A stretch of 64,000 nucleotides of DNA from Streptomyces sp. P3 (lineage in GTDB: Bacteria; Actinomycetota; Actinomycetes; Streptomycetales; Streptomycetaceae). A program made the translations under genes and the position numbers. Numbering within the stretch: the first letter of the stretch is position 1; each line of letters begins with the position of its first letter. The DNA lies in the NCBI RefSeq assembly GCF_003032475.1, contig NZ_CP028369.1, positions 3,224,001 through 3,288,000 on the forward strand. Reading direction: 5' to 3'. This document shows, piece by piece, positions 24,804 to 33,711 of this stretch. Below the pieces are notes generated by a model. It was not told the DNA's origin and ran no database searches. It was given only the letters and a program-made list of their open reading frames with translations.

Positions 24804-26033
24804 TCACAGGCCGCTGCGCTGCCCCGGAAGACTCGCGCGCGAGGCCAGGTACGCCTCGCGGGCATGCTCGGACGGCAGCGACGCGGACGCGCCCACCGGT
24901 CCGGCCGTCGCCGCGGCCGTGCGCCGGACCTGCGGCGGCACCGGGCCGGGCGTCTCCGGGTGCAGCGGCGGTGGCGGCGGCGGTGGCGGTTCGCTGTCCG
25001 GCGAGCGTTCGCCCTGTGGCCTGCGCGCCCGGTAGGCCGCCCGGTACGCCGCGGGCGACGAGCCGAGCTGGCGGCGGAAGTGGCCGCGCAGGGCAACCGG
25101 TGAGCGGAAGCCGCACCGGCCGGCCACCTCGTCCACCGAGTAGTCCGAGGTCTCCAGCAGCCGCTGCGCCTGCAGCACTCGCTGGGTGATCAGCCACTGC
25201 AGGGGCGCGCTGCCGGTGAGCGACCGGAAACGGCGGTCGAAGGTGCGGCGGCTCATGTAGGCGCGTGCCGCCAGCGTCTCCACGTCGAACTGCTCGTGGA
25301 GGTGCTCCAGCGCCCAGGCGACGACCTCGGCGAGCGGGTCGGCGCCGATCTCCTCGGGTAAAGACCGGTCGAGATAGCGCTCCTGACCGCCCGAGCGGCG
25401 AGGCGGGACGACCAGGCGGCGGGCCAGCGCACCGGCCGCCTCGTTGCCGTGATCCGTCCGCACGATGTGCAGACAGAGGTCGATTCCGGCCGCGGTGCCG
25501 GCGCTCGTCAGCACGTCGCCGTCGTCCACGAAGAGTTCTCGTGGATCGACGTGCACCGACGGATAGCGCTTGGCCAGTGTCGGCGCGTACATCCAGTGGG
25601 TGGTGGCCGGGCGGCCGTCCAGCAGGCCGGCCGCGGCCAGGACGAACGCGCCGGTGCACAGGCCCACGATGCGGGCGCCCTCTTCGTGCGCCCGGCGCAG
25701 TGCGTCGAGCGCGTCCTCCGGCGGCGGCGAGGTGATCGAGCGCCAGGCCGGCACGACGACCGTGCCCGCCCGTGCGATCGCCTCCAGGCCGTGTGGCGCG
25801 GTGAGTTCCAGGCCCCCTGTGGTCCGCAGCGGGCCTTCTTCGCCGCCGCACACCAGCAAGCGGTAGCGCGGTACGCCGGCGTCCTGGCGGTCAATCCCGA
25901 ACACCGACAGCGGTATGGAACTCTCGAAGATGGGACCGCCGCTGAACAGCAGCACCGCGACGATCTCCTTGCGGCGTCGCCCGGAAAGCTTCCGGGCCGC
26001 GGCTTCCGGCGCGGCAGTGGAGTCGTGGCTCAT
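24804..26033 (-). CDS. adpA: AraC-family developmental master regulator AdpA
   Basis: A 409-aa protein. The N-terminal DJ-1/PfpI-like dimerisation domain (about 23-205, with VGLCTGAFVLAAAGLL) is followed by a C-terminal AraC DNA-binding domain (about 235-335, two HTHs including RAYMSRRTFDRRFR and DEVAGRCGFRSPVALRGHF). A poly-Pro, low-complexity tail follows, characteristic of Streptomyces AdpA. Codon 225 (bases 25359-25361) is a TTA leucine codon in the interdomain linker, so translation needs the bldA tRNA. AdpA activates aerial-mycelium and secondary-metabolism genes. The ATG at 26033 has only a weak ribosome site. Confidence 0.97.
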   Translation of the reverse strand: MSHDSTAAPEAAARKLSGRRRKEIVAVLLFSGGPIFESSIPLSVFGIDRQDAGVPRYRLLVCGGEEGPLRTTGGLELTAPHGLEAIARAGTVVVPAWRSITSPPPEDALDALRRAHEEGARIVGLCTGAFVLAAAGLLDGRPATTHWMYAPTLAKRYPSVHVDPRELFVDDGDVLTSAGTAAGIDLCLHIVRTDHGNEAAGALARRLVVPPRRSGGQERYLDRSLPEEIGADPLAEVVAWALEHLHEQFDVETLAARAYMSRRTFDRRFRSLTGSAPLQWLITQRVLQAQRLLETSDYSVDEVAGRCGFRSPVALRGHFRRQLGSSPAAYRAAYRARRPQGERSPDSEPPPPPPPPLHPETPGPVPPQVRRTAAATAGPVGASASLPSEHAREAYLASRASLPGQRSGL

Positions 26034-26162
26034 ACTGCTAAGCCCCCCTCGGTGGTCGCGGCTCCTCGGTTGTGTCGTTCCTGCACGTTTCCCCTCGGTC
26101 CTGCACGAGTCCCCCGCCGTAGACAGTCAAGATCGAATCTAACGTGTCGCACAATGCCGGCG

Positions 26163-26172
26163 TGGCCAGTTC
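26163..26172. promoter_or_regulatory. AdpA-binding consensus upstream of adpA
   Basis: TGGCCAGTTC fits the AdpA consensus TGGCSNGWWY exactly and lies 130 bases upstream of the adpA start, consistent with autoregulation known in S. griseus. The rest of the 377-base gap is AT-richer promoter-type sequence with no further clear motif. Confidence 0.5.
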
Positions 26173-26410
26173 ACCACCCGGCGGATTGTCGACATGGCAA
26201 CTTGGCGTGAAGCATTCGATCACGAAGCGTTGCACTCGTGGGCCGTGCAGGGAAGTGCGCCTCGGTGTGGTGGCCAATCCCCGTAGGGTGCGCAGGGTAC
26301 CGAAGACCCTTTCCGTGCAGGTGGAACGGGGGGTGGGGGGTGGTTACGGCAAGAGATGCACAGAGACCGGAAGTTGGCTGAAAAGAAGCGGGTCCATGTG
26401 TGAAAACCGG

Positions 26411-26740
26411 TCAACCGACCGGTGAGTTTCCCCCGGAGTGACGACCGCCACGGTGGGCCCCCGTTCCGGTCCGCTGGTGGCGCCCGCGGTGGTGTACCCG
26501 CGGCGTCTGCTCCTCGGCGAGCAGCCTGGCCGGGTACCGCTCGGACCGGCGCAGCAGCAGCCGGCAGACGGCGGTGACGGCGGCGAGGCCGAGGGCGGTG
26601 CCGGCCGTGCCGGCCGGGGAGGTCCCGTACCAGAGGAGGACCACCGGGACGAGCGCGCAGGTGAAGGCCGCCCAGCGGATCAGGCCGGTGATCCGGTCGT
26701 CGCCCGGGTGGTTCTCGGGGCGGACGCGGGGCGAGGGCAC
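26411..26740 (-). CDS. Small two-helix membrane protein
   Basis: 109 aa. Two adjacent hydrophobic helices (about 21-41 and 44-62, including FTCALVPVVLLWYGTS and GTALGLAAVTAVCRLL) are followed by a basic, His/Arg/Gly-rich tail. The GTG at 26740 has AAGGAG at good spacing; the longer frame to 27115 is shadow. It lies upstream of adpA on the same strand and divergent from the stress-protein gene. No family is recognised. Confidence 0.6.
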   Translation of the reverse strand: MPSPRVRPENHPGDDRITGLIRWAAFTCALVPVVLLWYGTSPAGTAGTALGLAAVTAVCRLLLRRSERYPARLLAEEQTPRVHHRGRHQRTGTGAHRGGRHSGGNSPVG

Positions 26741-27017
26741 GGGGCGGGCTCCTTCCCGGGGGCGGGGGCGACCGGCGGCGGGACGGCGTGGCGGGGCGGG
26801 CGACCGGCGGCGGGCGGCGGCGGGCGGGCGGCGGTACAAGGGGTTCAACGTCCGTTCGGGCGGTCGGTCACTGCCGCGGCGCGTCCGGTACGAGCGGACC
26901 CTGTGCAAACCGCCTGTACGGGGCAGCAACCATTGCGTTACGGGCGTCCGCTCGTGCATGCTCCCTGGAACCCCCACCGAGGGTGTGCGGGCTCTGGGCC
27001 CAGGAGGCGTGCCGCCG

Positions 27018-27031
27018 TACCCTTGGGGGTA
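27018..27031. promoter_or_regulatory. TACCC-N4-GGGTA inverted repeat
   Basis: TACCCTTGGGGGTA lies 83 bases upstream of the universal-stress-protein start, inside the 373-base divergent gap. It resembles the G-tract inverted repeats bound by CsoR/RcnR-type metal sensors, but no such regulator is encoded nearby. The rest of the gap shows only a possible TATAAG near 27087. Confidence 0.3.
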
Positions 27032-27113
27032 TGGGGTGGGGAAGACCATTCCCGGACAGCTCCGCCGCTCACCGCCGTCGCACCCGTATAAGGATCGATA
27101 CGCCGAGACAGCC

Positions 27114-27641
27114 ATGGCCGGTCACGAATTCTTCGAACCCGCGGACCGCAAGCGGCCCGTCGCCGATCCCACGGCGGCCGAGCCCCTGGCGGCGGAAGAA
27201 GCGCGTCATTCCTGCGATCCCGCCTTCAAGCACGGCGTGGTCGTCGGCTTCGACGGCTCCACGTCCAGCGAGCGCGCTCTCGCGTACGCCATCGGCATGG
27301 CGCATCGTTCCGGCTCGGGGCTGATCATCGTCCATGTCGCCAACCGGCTGCCCACCACGGTGTGGGCCGGCTGTGAGCCGCCGGTCTTCGTCGATGTGCC
27401 GGACCACCGCACCGAGGTGCTCGGTCTGGAGCTGGCGTGCGCGGACTACCTCGCCGAGGTGCCCTGGATCCTGGTCGAGCGGGGCGGCGACATCTGCCAC
27501 GAACTCGAAGAGGTGGGGCGGGAGTACGAGGCCGACGCGATCGTCGTCGGCTCGACGCACGGCCTCGTCGGCCGGCTCTTCGGGTCCGTCGCGGGGCGGC
27601 TCGCCAAGCGGGCGAAGCGGCCCGTCGTCGTCATTCCGTGA
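27114..27641 (+). CDS. Universal stress protein (UspA family)
   Basis: 175 aa, single Usp domain. VVVGFDGSTSSERAL holds the first ATP-binding Asp. The C-terminal phosphate loop is VVGSTHGLVGRLFGSVAGRL, close to the G2xG9xGS ATP-binding rule, and it ends RPVVVIP. It is cytoplasmic and probably ATP-binding. I chose the ATG at 27114, where codon bias becomes typical; the frame upstream to 26574 is shadow. Confidence 0.88.
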   Translation: MAGHEFFEPADRKRPVADPTAAEPLAAEEARHSCDPAFKHGVVVGFDGSTSSERALAYAIGMAHRSGSGLIIVHVANRLPTTVWAGCEPPVFVDVPDHRTEVLGLELACADYLAEVPWILVERGGDICHELEEVGREYEADAIVVGSTHGLVGRLFGSVAGRLAKRAKRPVVVIP

Positions 27642-27790
27642 CCAGCGGCCCCCCCAGGTGGGACGAGATCCGGGGGGCTTGCGGCCCGCCGTGCGCGCAG
27701 CGTGAACCTACTGGCGCGTAGAGGTGTTTGTGCCTTTGTGAAGGGCATATATCGCTCACACAACTGCACATGCCTGAAGGGAGCCCCGCC

Positions 27791-28357
27791 GTGGACAACG
27801 ACGTCTCTGCGGGAAGCAGCACCACCACGATCGCCGGCCGACTCGCCCTCGGCGTCACCCTGTTGGCCTTCGGTCTCGGGTACACCGACCTCATCGACGG
27901 TGTGACGGCTGCGGACGCCGTGACCATCGCCCACTACATCGGCGGCGTCGCACTGTTCGTCGCCGGCCTGTTCGCCCTCCGGGACCGCGACGCGGCCACC
28001 GGCACCGCCTACACCGTCCTCGGCGCCTTCTGGTTCACCTGGGCGGTCTCTGCCGGAACCCAGGCCTCCGACAACGCGGCGGGGCTCTTCCTGCTCCTGT
28101 TCGCCCTCGTGGCGCTCTCCCTGACCCTCGCCGGCGGCGACCAGCTCGGCCAGGGCTCCTACGGGTTGTTCTGCGCCGGGCTCGTGCTGATGGCCGTCGC
28201 CCGGTTCGCCGACAGCGACGCTCTCACCAAGGCGGGCGGCTGGTTCGCCGTCGCGTCGGGCGCGGTCGCCTGGTACGCGGCGACGGCGGCGCTGGCCCAC
28301 TGGCCCACCGCGTTCTCCCGACGCGCTGCCCGCCCCGGAGTGACGGCCGCGGGCTGA
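27791..28357 (+). CDS. GPR1/FUN34/YaaH-family acetate/succinate transporter
   Basis: A 188-aa membrane protein with six predicted helices. It has the family features of an N-terminal LALGVTLLAFGLGYTDL helix and alternating small-residue helices. It is likely to move acetate or related monocarboxylates across the membrane. GTG at 27791 with AAGGGAG upstream; a longer frame from 27728 lacks a site. A strong terminator follows. Confidence 0.78.
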   Translation: MDNDVSAGSSTTTIAGRLALGVTLLAFGLGYTDLIDGVTAADAVTIAHYIGGVALFVAGLFALRDRDAATGTAYTVLGAFWFTWAVSAGTQASDNAAGLFLLLFALVALSLTLAGGDQLGQGSYGLFCAGLVLMAVARFADSDALTKAGGWFAVASGAVAWYAATAALAHWPTAFSRRAARPGVTAAG

Positions 28358-28394
28358 ACGGCAGCCGGGGAGCCGGGCGTGCCCGGCGCGAGAA

Positions 28395-28431
28395 CGGCCC
28401 CCCGCGTGCAGGTGGCGCACGCGGGGGGCCG
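28395..28431. terminator. Bidirectional terminator between transporter and glmS
   Basis: A perfect 15-bp GC-rich stem (arms CGGCCCCCCGCGTGC and complement) with a 7-base loop lies between two convergent genes. Confidence 0.8.
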
Positions 28432-28451
28432 CTCGTCGGTGTCCGGTCCGG

Positions 28452-30269
28452 CTACTCGACCGTCACCGACTTCGCGAGGTTGCGCGGCTTGTCGATGTCC
28501 CGGCCGAGCGCCTTCGCCGTGTAGTAGGCGAGGAGCTGGAGCGGGATGCCCATGAGGATCGGGTCGAGCTCGTCCTCGTTCTTCGGGACGACGATCGTCT
28601 GGTCGGCCTTCTCCTGGCACTCGTGGGCCACCGCGAGGATCCGGCCGCTGCGGGCCTTGATCTCCTCCAGGGCCGCGCGGTTCTTCTCCAGCAGGTCGTC
28701 GTTCGGGACGATCGCGACCGTCGGCAGCGCGGGCTCGATGAGGGCCAGCGGGCCGTGCTTGAGCTCGGAGGCCGGGTAGGCCTCGGCGTGGATGTACGAG
28801 ACCTCCTTGAGCTTCAGGGAGGCCTCACGGGCCACCGGGTAGCCCCGGACGCGGCCGATGAAGAGCATCGAGCGGGCCTCGGCGAACTCCTCGGCCAGCT
28901 TCTTGATCTCCTCCTCCTGGGAGAGGATCTCCGCGATCTGGCCGGGCAGCCTGCGCAGTCCCTCGATGATCCGCTTGCCGTCGCGCACGGACAGGTCGCG
29001 GGTGCGGCCCAGGTGCAGGGCGAGCAGCGCGAACGCCACGGTGGTGTTGGTGAAGCACTTCGTCGAGACGACGCAGACCTCGGGGCCCGCGTGCACGTAC
29101 ACGCCGCCGTCCGCCTCGCGGGCGATCGCCGAGCCGACCACGTTGACCACGCCCAGCACCCGGGCGCCCTTGCGCTTCAGCTCCTGCACGGCCGCCAGCA
29201 CGTCGTACGTCTCACCGGACTGCGAGACGGCGATGTACAGGGTGTCGGGGTCCACCACCGCGTTGCGGTAGCGGAACTCGGAGGCCGGCTCGGCGTCCGC
29301 GGGGATGCGGGCCAGCTCCTCGATCATCTGGGCGCCGATCATGCCCGCGTGGTACGAGGTGCCGCAGCCGAGGATCTTGACGCGGCGGATCTGGCGCGCC
29401 TCGCGGGCGTCCAGGTTGAGGCCGCCGAGGTGCACGGTGGAGAAGCGGTCGTCGATGCGGCCGCGCAGCACGCGGTCCACGGCGTCGGCCTGCTCGTGGA
29501 TCTCCTTGTGCATGTAGGTGTCGTGGCCGCCCATGTCGTAGGAGGCGGCCTCCCACTCGACGGTCGTCGGCTCGGCCGTGGTGCGGGTGCCCTCGGTGGT
29601 GTACGTGCGGAAGTCGTCGGCCTTGAGGGTGGCCATCTCGCCGTCGTCGAGAGTGACTATCTGACGGGTGTGGGCGACCAGCGCGGCGATGTCCGAGGCG
29701 ACGAACATCTCCTTCTCGCCGATGCCGAGGACGACCGGCGAGCCGTTGCGGGCCACGACGATGCGGTCGTTGAAGTCGGCGTGCATGACGGCGATGCCGT
29801 AGGTGCCCTCGACGACGCGCAGCGCCTCGCGGACCTTGTCCTCGAGCTTCTCCGCCTGGGAGCGGGCGATGAGGTGGACGAGCACCTCGGTGTCCGTCTC
29901 GGAGAGGAACTCGACGCCGTCGGCCTCGAGCTTCCTGCGCAGGTCGGAGGCGTTGTCGACGATGCCGTTGTGGACGACGGCGACCTTGAGGTCGGCCGAC
30001 ATGTGCGGGTGGGCGTTCACGTCGGAGGGGGCGCCGTGGGTGGCCCAGCGGGTGTGCGCGATGCCGGTCGTGCCCTTGAAGCGCGCCGGGACCTTGGCCT
30101 CCAGGTCACGGACCCGGCCCTTGGCCTTGACCATCTTCAGGCCGGCCGTCTTCGGGGACGTGACGACGATGCCCGCGGAGTCGTACCCGCGGTACTCCAG
30201 GCGCTGCAGTCCCTCCAGCAGCAGGGGCGCGACGTCGCGCTTGCCGATGTATCCGACGATTCCGCACAT
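28452..30269 (-). CDS. glmS: Glutamine-fructose-6-phosphate aminotransferase (second GlmS type)
   Basis: 605 aa, full length for GlmS. The glutaminase domain starts MCGIVGYIGKRDVA with catalytic Cys2. The two sugar-isomerase domains follow (GCGTSYHAGM, SQSGETYD, SELKHGPLALIE), ending KSVTVE. It makes glucosamine-6-phosphate for cell-wall and amino-sugar synthesis. Streptomyces carry two copies; this one, beside the adpA-des region, corresponds in position to GlmS2. A short conserved gene lies 24 bases upstream. I see no riboswitch in front of it. Confidence 0.94.
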   Translation of the reverse strand: MCGIVGYIGKRDVAPLLLEGLQRLEYRGYDSAGIVVTSPKTAGLKMVKAKGRVRDLEAKVPARFKGTTGIAHTRWATHGAPSDVNAHPHMSADLKVAVVHNGIVDNASDLRRKLEADGVEFLSETDTEVLVHLIARSQAEKLEDKVREALRVVEGTYGIAVMHADFNDRIVVARNGSPVVLGIGEKEMFVASDIAALVAHTRQIVTLDDGEMATLKADDFRTYTTEGTRTTAEPTTVEWEAASYDMGGHDTYMHKEIHEQADAVDRVLRGRIDDRFSTVHLGGLNLDAREARQIRRVKILGCGTSYHAGMIGAQMIEELARIPADAEPASEFRYRNAVVDPDTLYIAVSQSGETYDVLAAVQELKRKGARVLGVVNVVGSAIAREADGGVYVHAGPEVCVVSTKCFTNTTVAFALLALHLGRTRDLSVRDGKRIIEGLRRLPGQIAEILSQEEEIKKLAEEFAEARSMLFIGRVRGYPVAREASLKLKEVSYIHAEAYPASELKHGPLALIEPALPTVAIVPNDDLLEKNRAALEEIKARSGRILAVAHECQEKADQTIVVPKNEDELDPILMGIPLQLLAYYTAKALGRDIDKPRNLAKSVTVE

Positions 30270-30293
30270 ATAAAGGTATCCCCAAGCTTTCGA

Positions 30294-30551
30294 TCAGCCG
30301 TAGACGATGCGCCGCAGCTGCCGGAGCGAGAGCTCCGGAGGTGCGACCGCCCGGTATTGCAGGTCCGCCTCGATCCGTATGAAGATCTCCGCGTTCACCA
30401 GGCCCTGGGCCTGGAGCTCGCGATGGCGGCGACGGACGTAATTCTCGGTCGTCTCGTCGAAGTAGGCGAGCACATCCTGGATCACCCGCAGCGCCTCGCC
30501 CCGCTGGAGGGGCGTGGAACGCGTCAGGTGATCAACAAGTTCGTCGTGCAC
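30294..30551 (-). CDS. Short conserved hypothetical upstream of glmS
   Basis: An 85-aa basic helical protein with no membrane segment (for example RRRHRELQAQGLVNAEIF). It ends 24 bases before glmS on the same strand, so it is probably co-transcribed with it. GTG at 30551 with AGGA upstream; a TTG at 30587 would add 12 residues. The function is unknown; it could influence GlmS or amino-sugar supply, on context only. Confidence 0.65.
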   Translation of the reverse strand: MHDELVDHLTRSTPLQRGEALRVIQDVLAYFDETTENYVRRRHRELQAQGLVNAEIFIRIEADLQYRAVAPPELSLRQLRRIVYG

Positions 30552-30577
30552 CCGGTAGATCCTGGGGTACGAGAGCC

Positions 30578-30611
30578 GGTTTCGCAAGAAACCTGCCCGG
30601 TTTCGGGCAGG
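30578..30611. other. Overlapping hairpins in leader of glmS-linked gene
   Basis: GGTTTC-GCAA-GAAACC (30578-30593) and CCTGCCCG-GTTT-CGGGCAGG (30592-30611) share two bases, so they partly exclude each other. They sit 27-60 bases upstream of the GTG at 30551. They could be an attenuator or simply a terminator-like structure. The remaining gap up to 30971 shows nothing I can assign. Confidence 0.3.
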
Positions 30612-30971
30612 CCCCTGCCAAGTAGCCGTGGCGGAACACCGAATGTGTTATGAGCCCCCGCGCGCGCATCCGAGTGGCGTCCGGCGGGCCGTCGTCCTCT
30701 CGGCCGCTCGCTCCCGCGTGTCGACGTCACCCCCGCCGCCGAGGGCCGCAGGGCCACGCCGGCGGTCCGCGGCGTCGCCGGGAGCGGCGGGCGGGTCGAC
30801 CACTTCACGGTGGCCCGCAAGGCCAACCAGGACCTTCGGCTGCGGTGCGTCCGGAGGGCGGGGCGCGCCGCAGCCGGATCAGCCGCGCACACGCCCGCGG
30901 CACACGCTCCCGCCGCACCCCACCCGGACGTCCACCCGCACGCCCACGCCGGCCGGCGGTCCTCGTCCGCG

Positions 30972-31871
30972 TCACATGCGGTGCAGGACCGCCTGCTTGG
31001 CCAGCGCGAACTCGTCGTCCGTCAGCACGCCGTCGCGGTGCAGCTCACCGAGCTCGCGCAGCCGACGCAGCAGGGCGTCGTGGTCGTGGCCGGGCGCGGG
31101 GGAGGGCACAGCCCCCGACGGCAGGCCCGGCGCCAGGGACGCGGACGGCGGCGGCGCCTCCTCGGGGACGGCGGCCGGGTGGGGCAGCCGGGCCTGCACG
31201 GCCGCGGCGACGAGCGCCATCAGGGGGTCCTTCTTGAAGCCCCACAGTTCCACGGCGTTGGGGTCGTACTTGGCCGGCGCCTTCGTCGGCGCGTGCCGCA
31301 GCCGGAAACGCAGGCAACCGTTCTCGAGACCGACCGCGGGCTGCCACTCCACGCCCTCGATATCGGCGACGCCGATACTGCGGGCGCCGGCCGAGGCCTT
31401 GGACTCCTCCGTCTTCCAGTTCCACTCCAGGCGCACCCGTTCACCGTCGAAGCTCGCGGTGCCGTCGCCGGCGGAGACCGACAGGGGCACGGAGGGGCCG
31501 GGCAGCAGATAGGCGTCCACCGGGCCGGCCGGGACCCCGTCGAGCAGCAGCGCCCGGCGCACCTCGTCCACCAGGTACTCGGCGACGCCGTACCGGTCGG
31601 ACTCGACGCTCAGCTGGTAAGGATCGTGCGGTTCGGTCAGCCGGCCGCCGGTCGACTGCAGCAGGGGGTCCGCGCCGTCGCGCAGCCGCAGTCTGAGCCG
31701 TCCGGCCTTCTTGCCCTGCTCGAACGAGACGCCGGCCAACGCGCCCAGGGGGACGGTCAGTTCGCCCAGCGTCCGGCGGAGCAGGCTGACGTTCCTGTCC
31801 CGGCCCGGGGTCAGCCGCAGGGCGTCGCCGTCGAAGACCCAGGTTCCGTCTCGCTGGATGATTTCCGCCAT
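30972..31871 (-). CDS. DUF4429 protein with C-terminal SHOCT helix pair
   Basis: A 299-aa soluble protein. Two repeated beta-rich units (about 1-120 and 125-225) both start with a WVFDGDALRL / GTASFDGERVRLEW pattern, typical of DUF4429. A Pro-rich linker follows, then a 30-residue SHOCT motif (LRELGELHRDGVLTDDEFAL). SHOCT tails usually mediate oligomerisation. The function is unknown. It ends 420 bases from the glmS-linked gene and starts 70 bases past desD. Confidence 0.82.
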   Translation of the reverse strand: MAEIIQRDGTWVFDGDALRLTPGRDRNVSLLRRTLGELTVPLGALAGVSFEQGKKAGRLRLRLRDGADPLLQSTGGRLTEPHDPYQLSVESDRYGVAEYLVDEVRRALLLDGVPAGPVDAYLLPGPSVPLSVSAGDGTASFDGERVRLEWNWKTEESKASAGARSIGVADIEGVEWQPAVGLENGCLRFRLRHAPTKAPAKYDPNAVELWGFKKDPLMALVAAAVQARLPHPAAVPEEAPPPSASLAPGLPSGAVPSPAPGHDHDALLRRLRELGELHRDGVLTDDEFALAKQAVLHRM

Positions 31872-31891
31872 GGGGGGATTCTTCCAAACAC

Positions 31892-31937
31892 GGCGACGGG
31901 CGCCCCCGGGGACCGTACCCGTCGGGCGCCCGTCGCC
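31892..31937. terminator. desD terminator
   Basis: A 14-bp stem (GGCGACGGGCGCCC and complement) with an 18-base loop starts 5 bases past the desD stop, closing the desABCD operon. Confidence 0.7.
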
Positions 31938-31941
31938 TCGA

Positions 31942-33711
31942 TCAGAACCCCGCGACGGGATTTCTCAGGGTGCCGATCAGCTGGAGGGCGCCCGACGGGT
32001 CCGCGAGGTCCACCATCTGCCGGTTGTCGCGCAGCTGGAGCCGGTTGAGGCAGGACAGGGCGAACTCGGGGGCGAACATGTCGTACTGGCGGAACCTGTC
32101 GGCCAGTACGGGGTGCGCGCCCTGGTAGGCGTGGGTGACCTCGGCGACCGTGCGCCAGAAGTCGTCCTCCGCCAGGATCCCCTCGTCGGCCAGGCCGGCG
32201 GCGAGGAAGCGGAAGAAGCAGTCGAAGACGTCCGTGAAGACGGACAGCAGCTTCGTGTCGTCGGGCACCTCGACGCGGATGCGCCGGACCTCGGGCGGCA
32301 GCACCGCGTCCGGGTCCAGGACGGCGATCTCCTCGGCGATGTCCTTGTAGACCGCCCGCTGCACGACACCGTCCCTGAGCACCAGGATCGTGTTCTCGCC
32401 ATGCGGCATGAAGACCAGGTCGTAGGCGTAGAAACAGTGCAGCAGCGGTGTGTAGTACGCCTCCAGGTAGGCGCGCAGCCACTCGGTGGGGCGCAGGCCG
32501 GACCGCTCGATCAGTACGCCGGCCGCCGACCTGCCCTCGTGGTCGACGTGGAGCAGGGCGGCCATGGTCGCGAGCGACTCGCCGTCCCGGAGGGAGGGGA
32601 CGGGGCTCTCGCGCCACAGCGCGGCCAGCATCTTGCGGTACGGCGAGTAGCGGTCCGTGGCGGCCTCGTACTCCAGGTGCCGGTAGCCGACGGCCGCCCG
32701 CTCCCGGATGATCGACAGGCCGCTCGACTTCAGTACGGGGTCGTTGTCGATGAGCTGCGCCAGCCAGTCGTTGATGGCCGGGGTCGCCTCCATGTAGGCG
32801 GCCGACAGCCCCCGCATGAAGCCCATGTTGAGCACGGACAGGGCCGTCTTGACGTAGTGCTTCTCGGGGTGGGACCGGTTGAAGAACGTCCGGATGGACT
32901 GCTGTGCCAGGTACTCGTCGTCGCCCTCGCCCAGACACACCAGGTTCCCGCGGGCGATCTCGGCCGCGAAGGTGACGGAGAGCTTGTTCCACCACTGCCA
33001 GGGGTGGACGGGGATGAGGAGGTAGTCGGACGGGTCCAGGCTCCGCTCGCGCAGGATCGCGTCGAACCGCTCGACCGTCTCCTCGCCCAGTTCCTCGCGC
33101 ACGAACGACTCGTACGTGATCCCGGCGCCCGCGGTGAACGCGGCCCGTGAGCGGTGGGCCGCCAGCCACACCAGGCGGACCGGGCTCGCCGTCTCCGGGG
33201 CGTACGACAGGTACTCGTGGACGCCGAAGCCGAGCCGCCCGTTGTTGGCGACGAAGCACGGGTGGCCCTCGGTCATCCCGGTCTCGATGGCCTGGAAGCC
33301 GCCGCCGACCAGTTCCGCCGACGTGAGCGGCGGTTTGGCCAGCTTGAAGCAGGTGCTGGACAGGGTCGAGGAGATCTCCTCCAGATAGACCGGCAGGATC
33401 GCGTCGCTGAGGCCCAGCGTCTTCTGCAGTTCGATGAAGAAGTCCAGTGCCTCCAGCTGGAGTTCGGCCCCCTCGCGGCTGCGGGTGATCGACCCGGCGT
33501 CCACCTGCCAGTGGTCCAGGGCGCGCCGGACGGCGGTGAACCGGTAGGCCGTCAGCCCGTCGTCGCTGCGCACGACGTACCGGCCGTCCTGCTCCTCGGG
33601 GGTGATCAGGCGTTCGTGCGCGAACTCCGCGAGGGCCTTGCGGACGAGCAGGCGGTTGGCCTTCGCCCAGCGCTCGGGGGAGAGGTGGGTCACGGCGTCG
33701 GTGAGGCTCAT
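31942..33711 (-). CDS. desD: Desferrioxamine synthetase DesD (NIS synthetase)
   Basis: A 589-aa IucA/IucC-family ATP-dependent synthetase. It joins N-hydroxy-N-succinyl-cadaverine units into trimeric, macrocyclic desferrioxamines. Family segments are visible: IPVHPWQWWNKL, FFNRSHPEKHYVKTAL, MPHGENTILVLRDG. It is the last gene of the operon, with an ATGA overlap to desC. Iron control comes from the box upstream of desA. Confidence 0.96.
   Translation of the reverse strand: MSLTDAVTHLSPERWAKANRLLVRKALAEFAHERLITPEEQDGRYVVRSDDGLTAYRFTAVRRALDHWQVDAGSITRSREGAELQLEALDFFIELQKTLGLSDAILPVYLEEISSTLSSTCFKLAKPPLTSAELVGGGFQAIETGMTEGHPCFVANNGRLGFGVHEYLSYAPETASPVRLVWLAAHRSRAAFTAGAGITYESFVREELGEETVERFDAILRERSLDPSDYLLIPVHPWQWWNKLSVTFAAEIARGNLVCLGEGDDEYLAQQSIRTFFNRSHPEKHYVKTALSVLNMGFMRGLSAAYMEATPAINDWLAQLIDNDPVLKSSGLSIIRERAAVGYRHLEYEAATDRYSPYRKMLAALWRESPVPSLRDGESLATMAALLHVDHEGRSAAGVLIERSGLRPTEWLRAYLEAYYTPLLHCFYAYDLVFMPHGENTILVLRDGVVQRAVYKDIAEEIAVLDPDAVLPPEVRRIRVEVPDDTKLLSVFTDVFDCFFRFLAAGLADEGILAEDDFWRTVAEVTHAYQGAHPVLADRFRQYDMFAPEFALSCLNRLQLRDNRQMVDLADPSGALQLIGTLRNPVAGF

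Noticed and set aside
26185..26215. Further TGGC-type AdpA sites (for example TGGCAACTTG) upstream of adpA
   Set aside because: They violate the S position of the TGGCSNGWWY consensus, so only the exact match was kept.
30270..30293. A glmS ribozyme or riboswitch in front of glmS
   Set aside because: Only 24 bases separate glmS from the preceding gene, and that family is not expected in Streptomyces.
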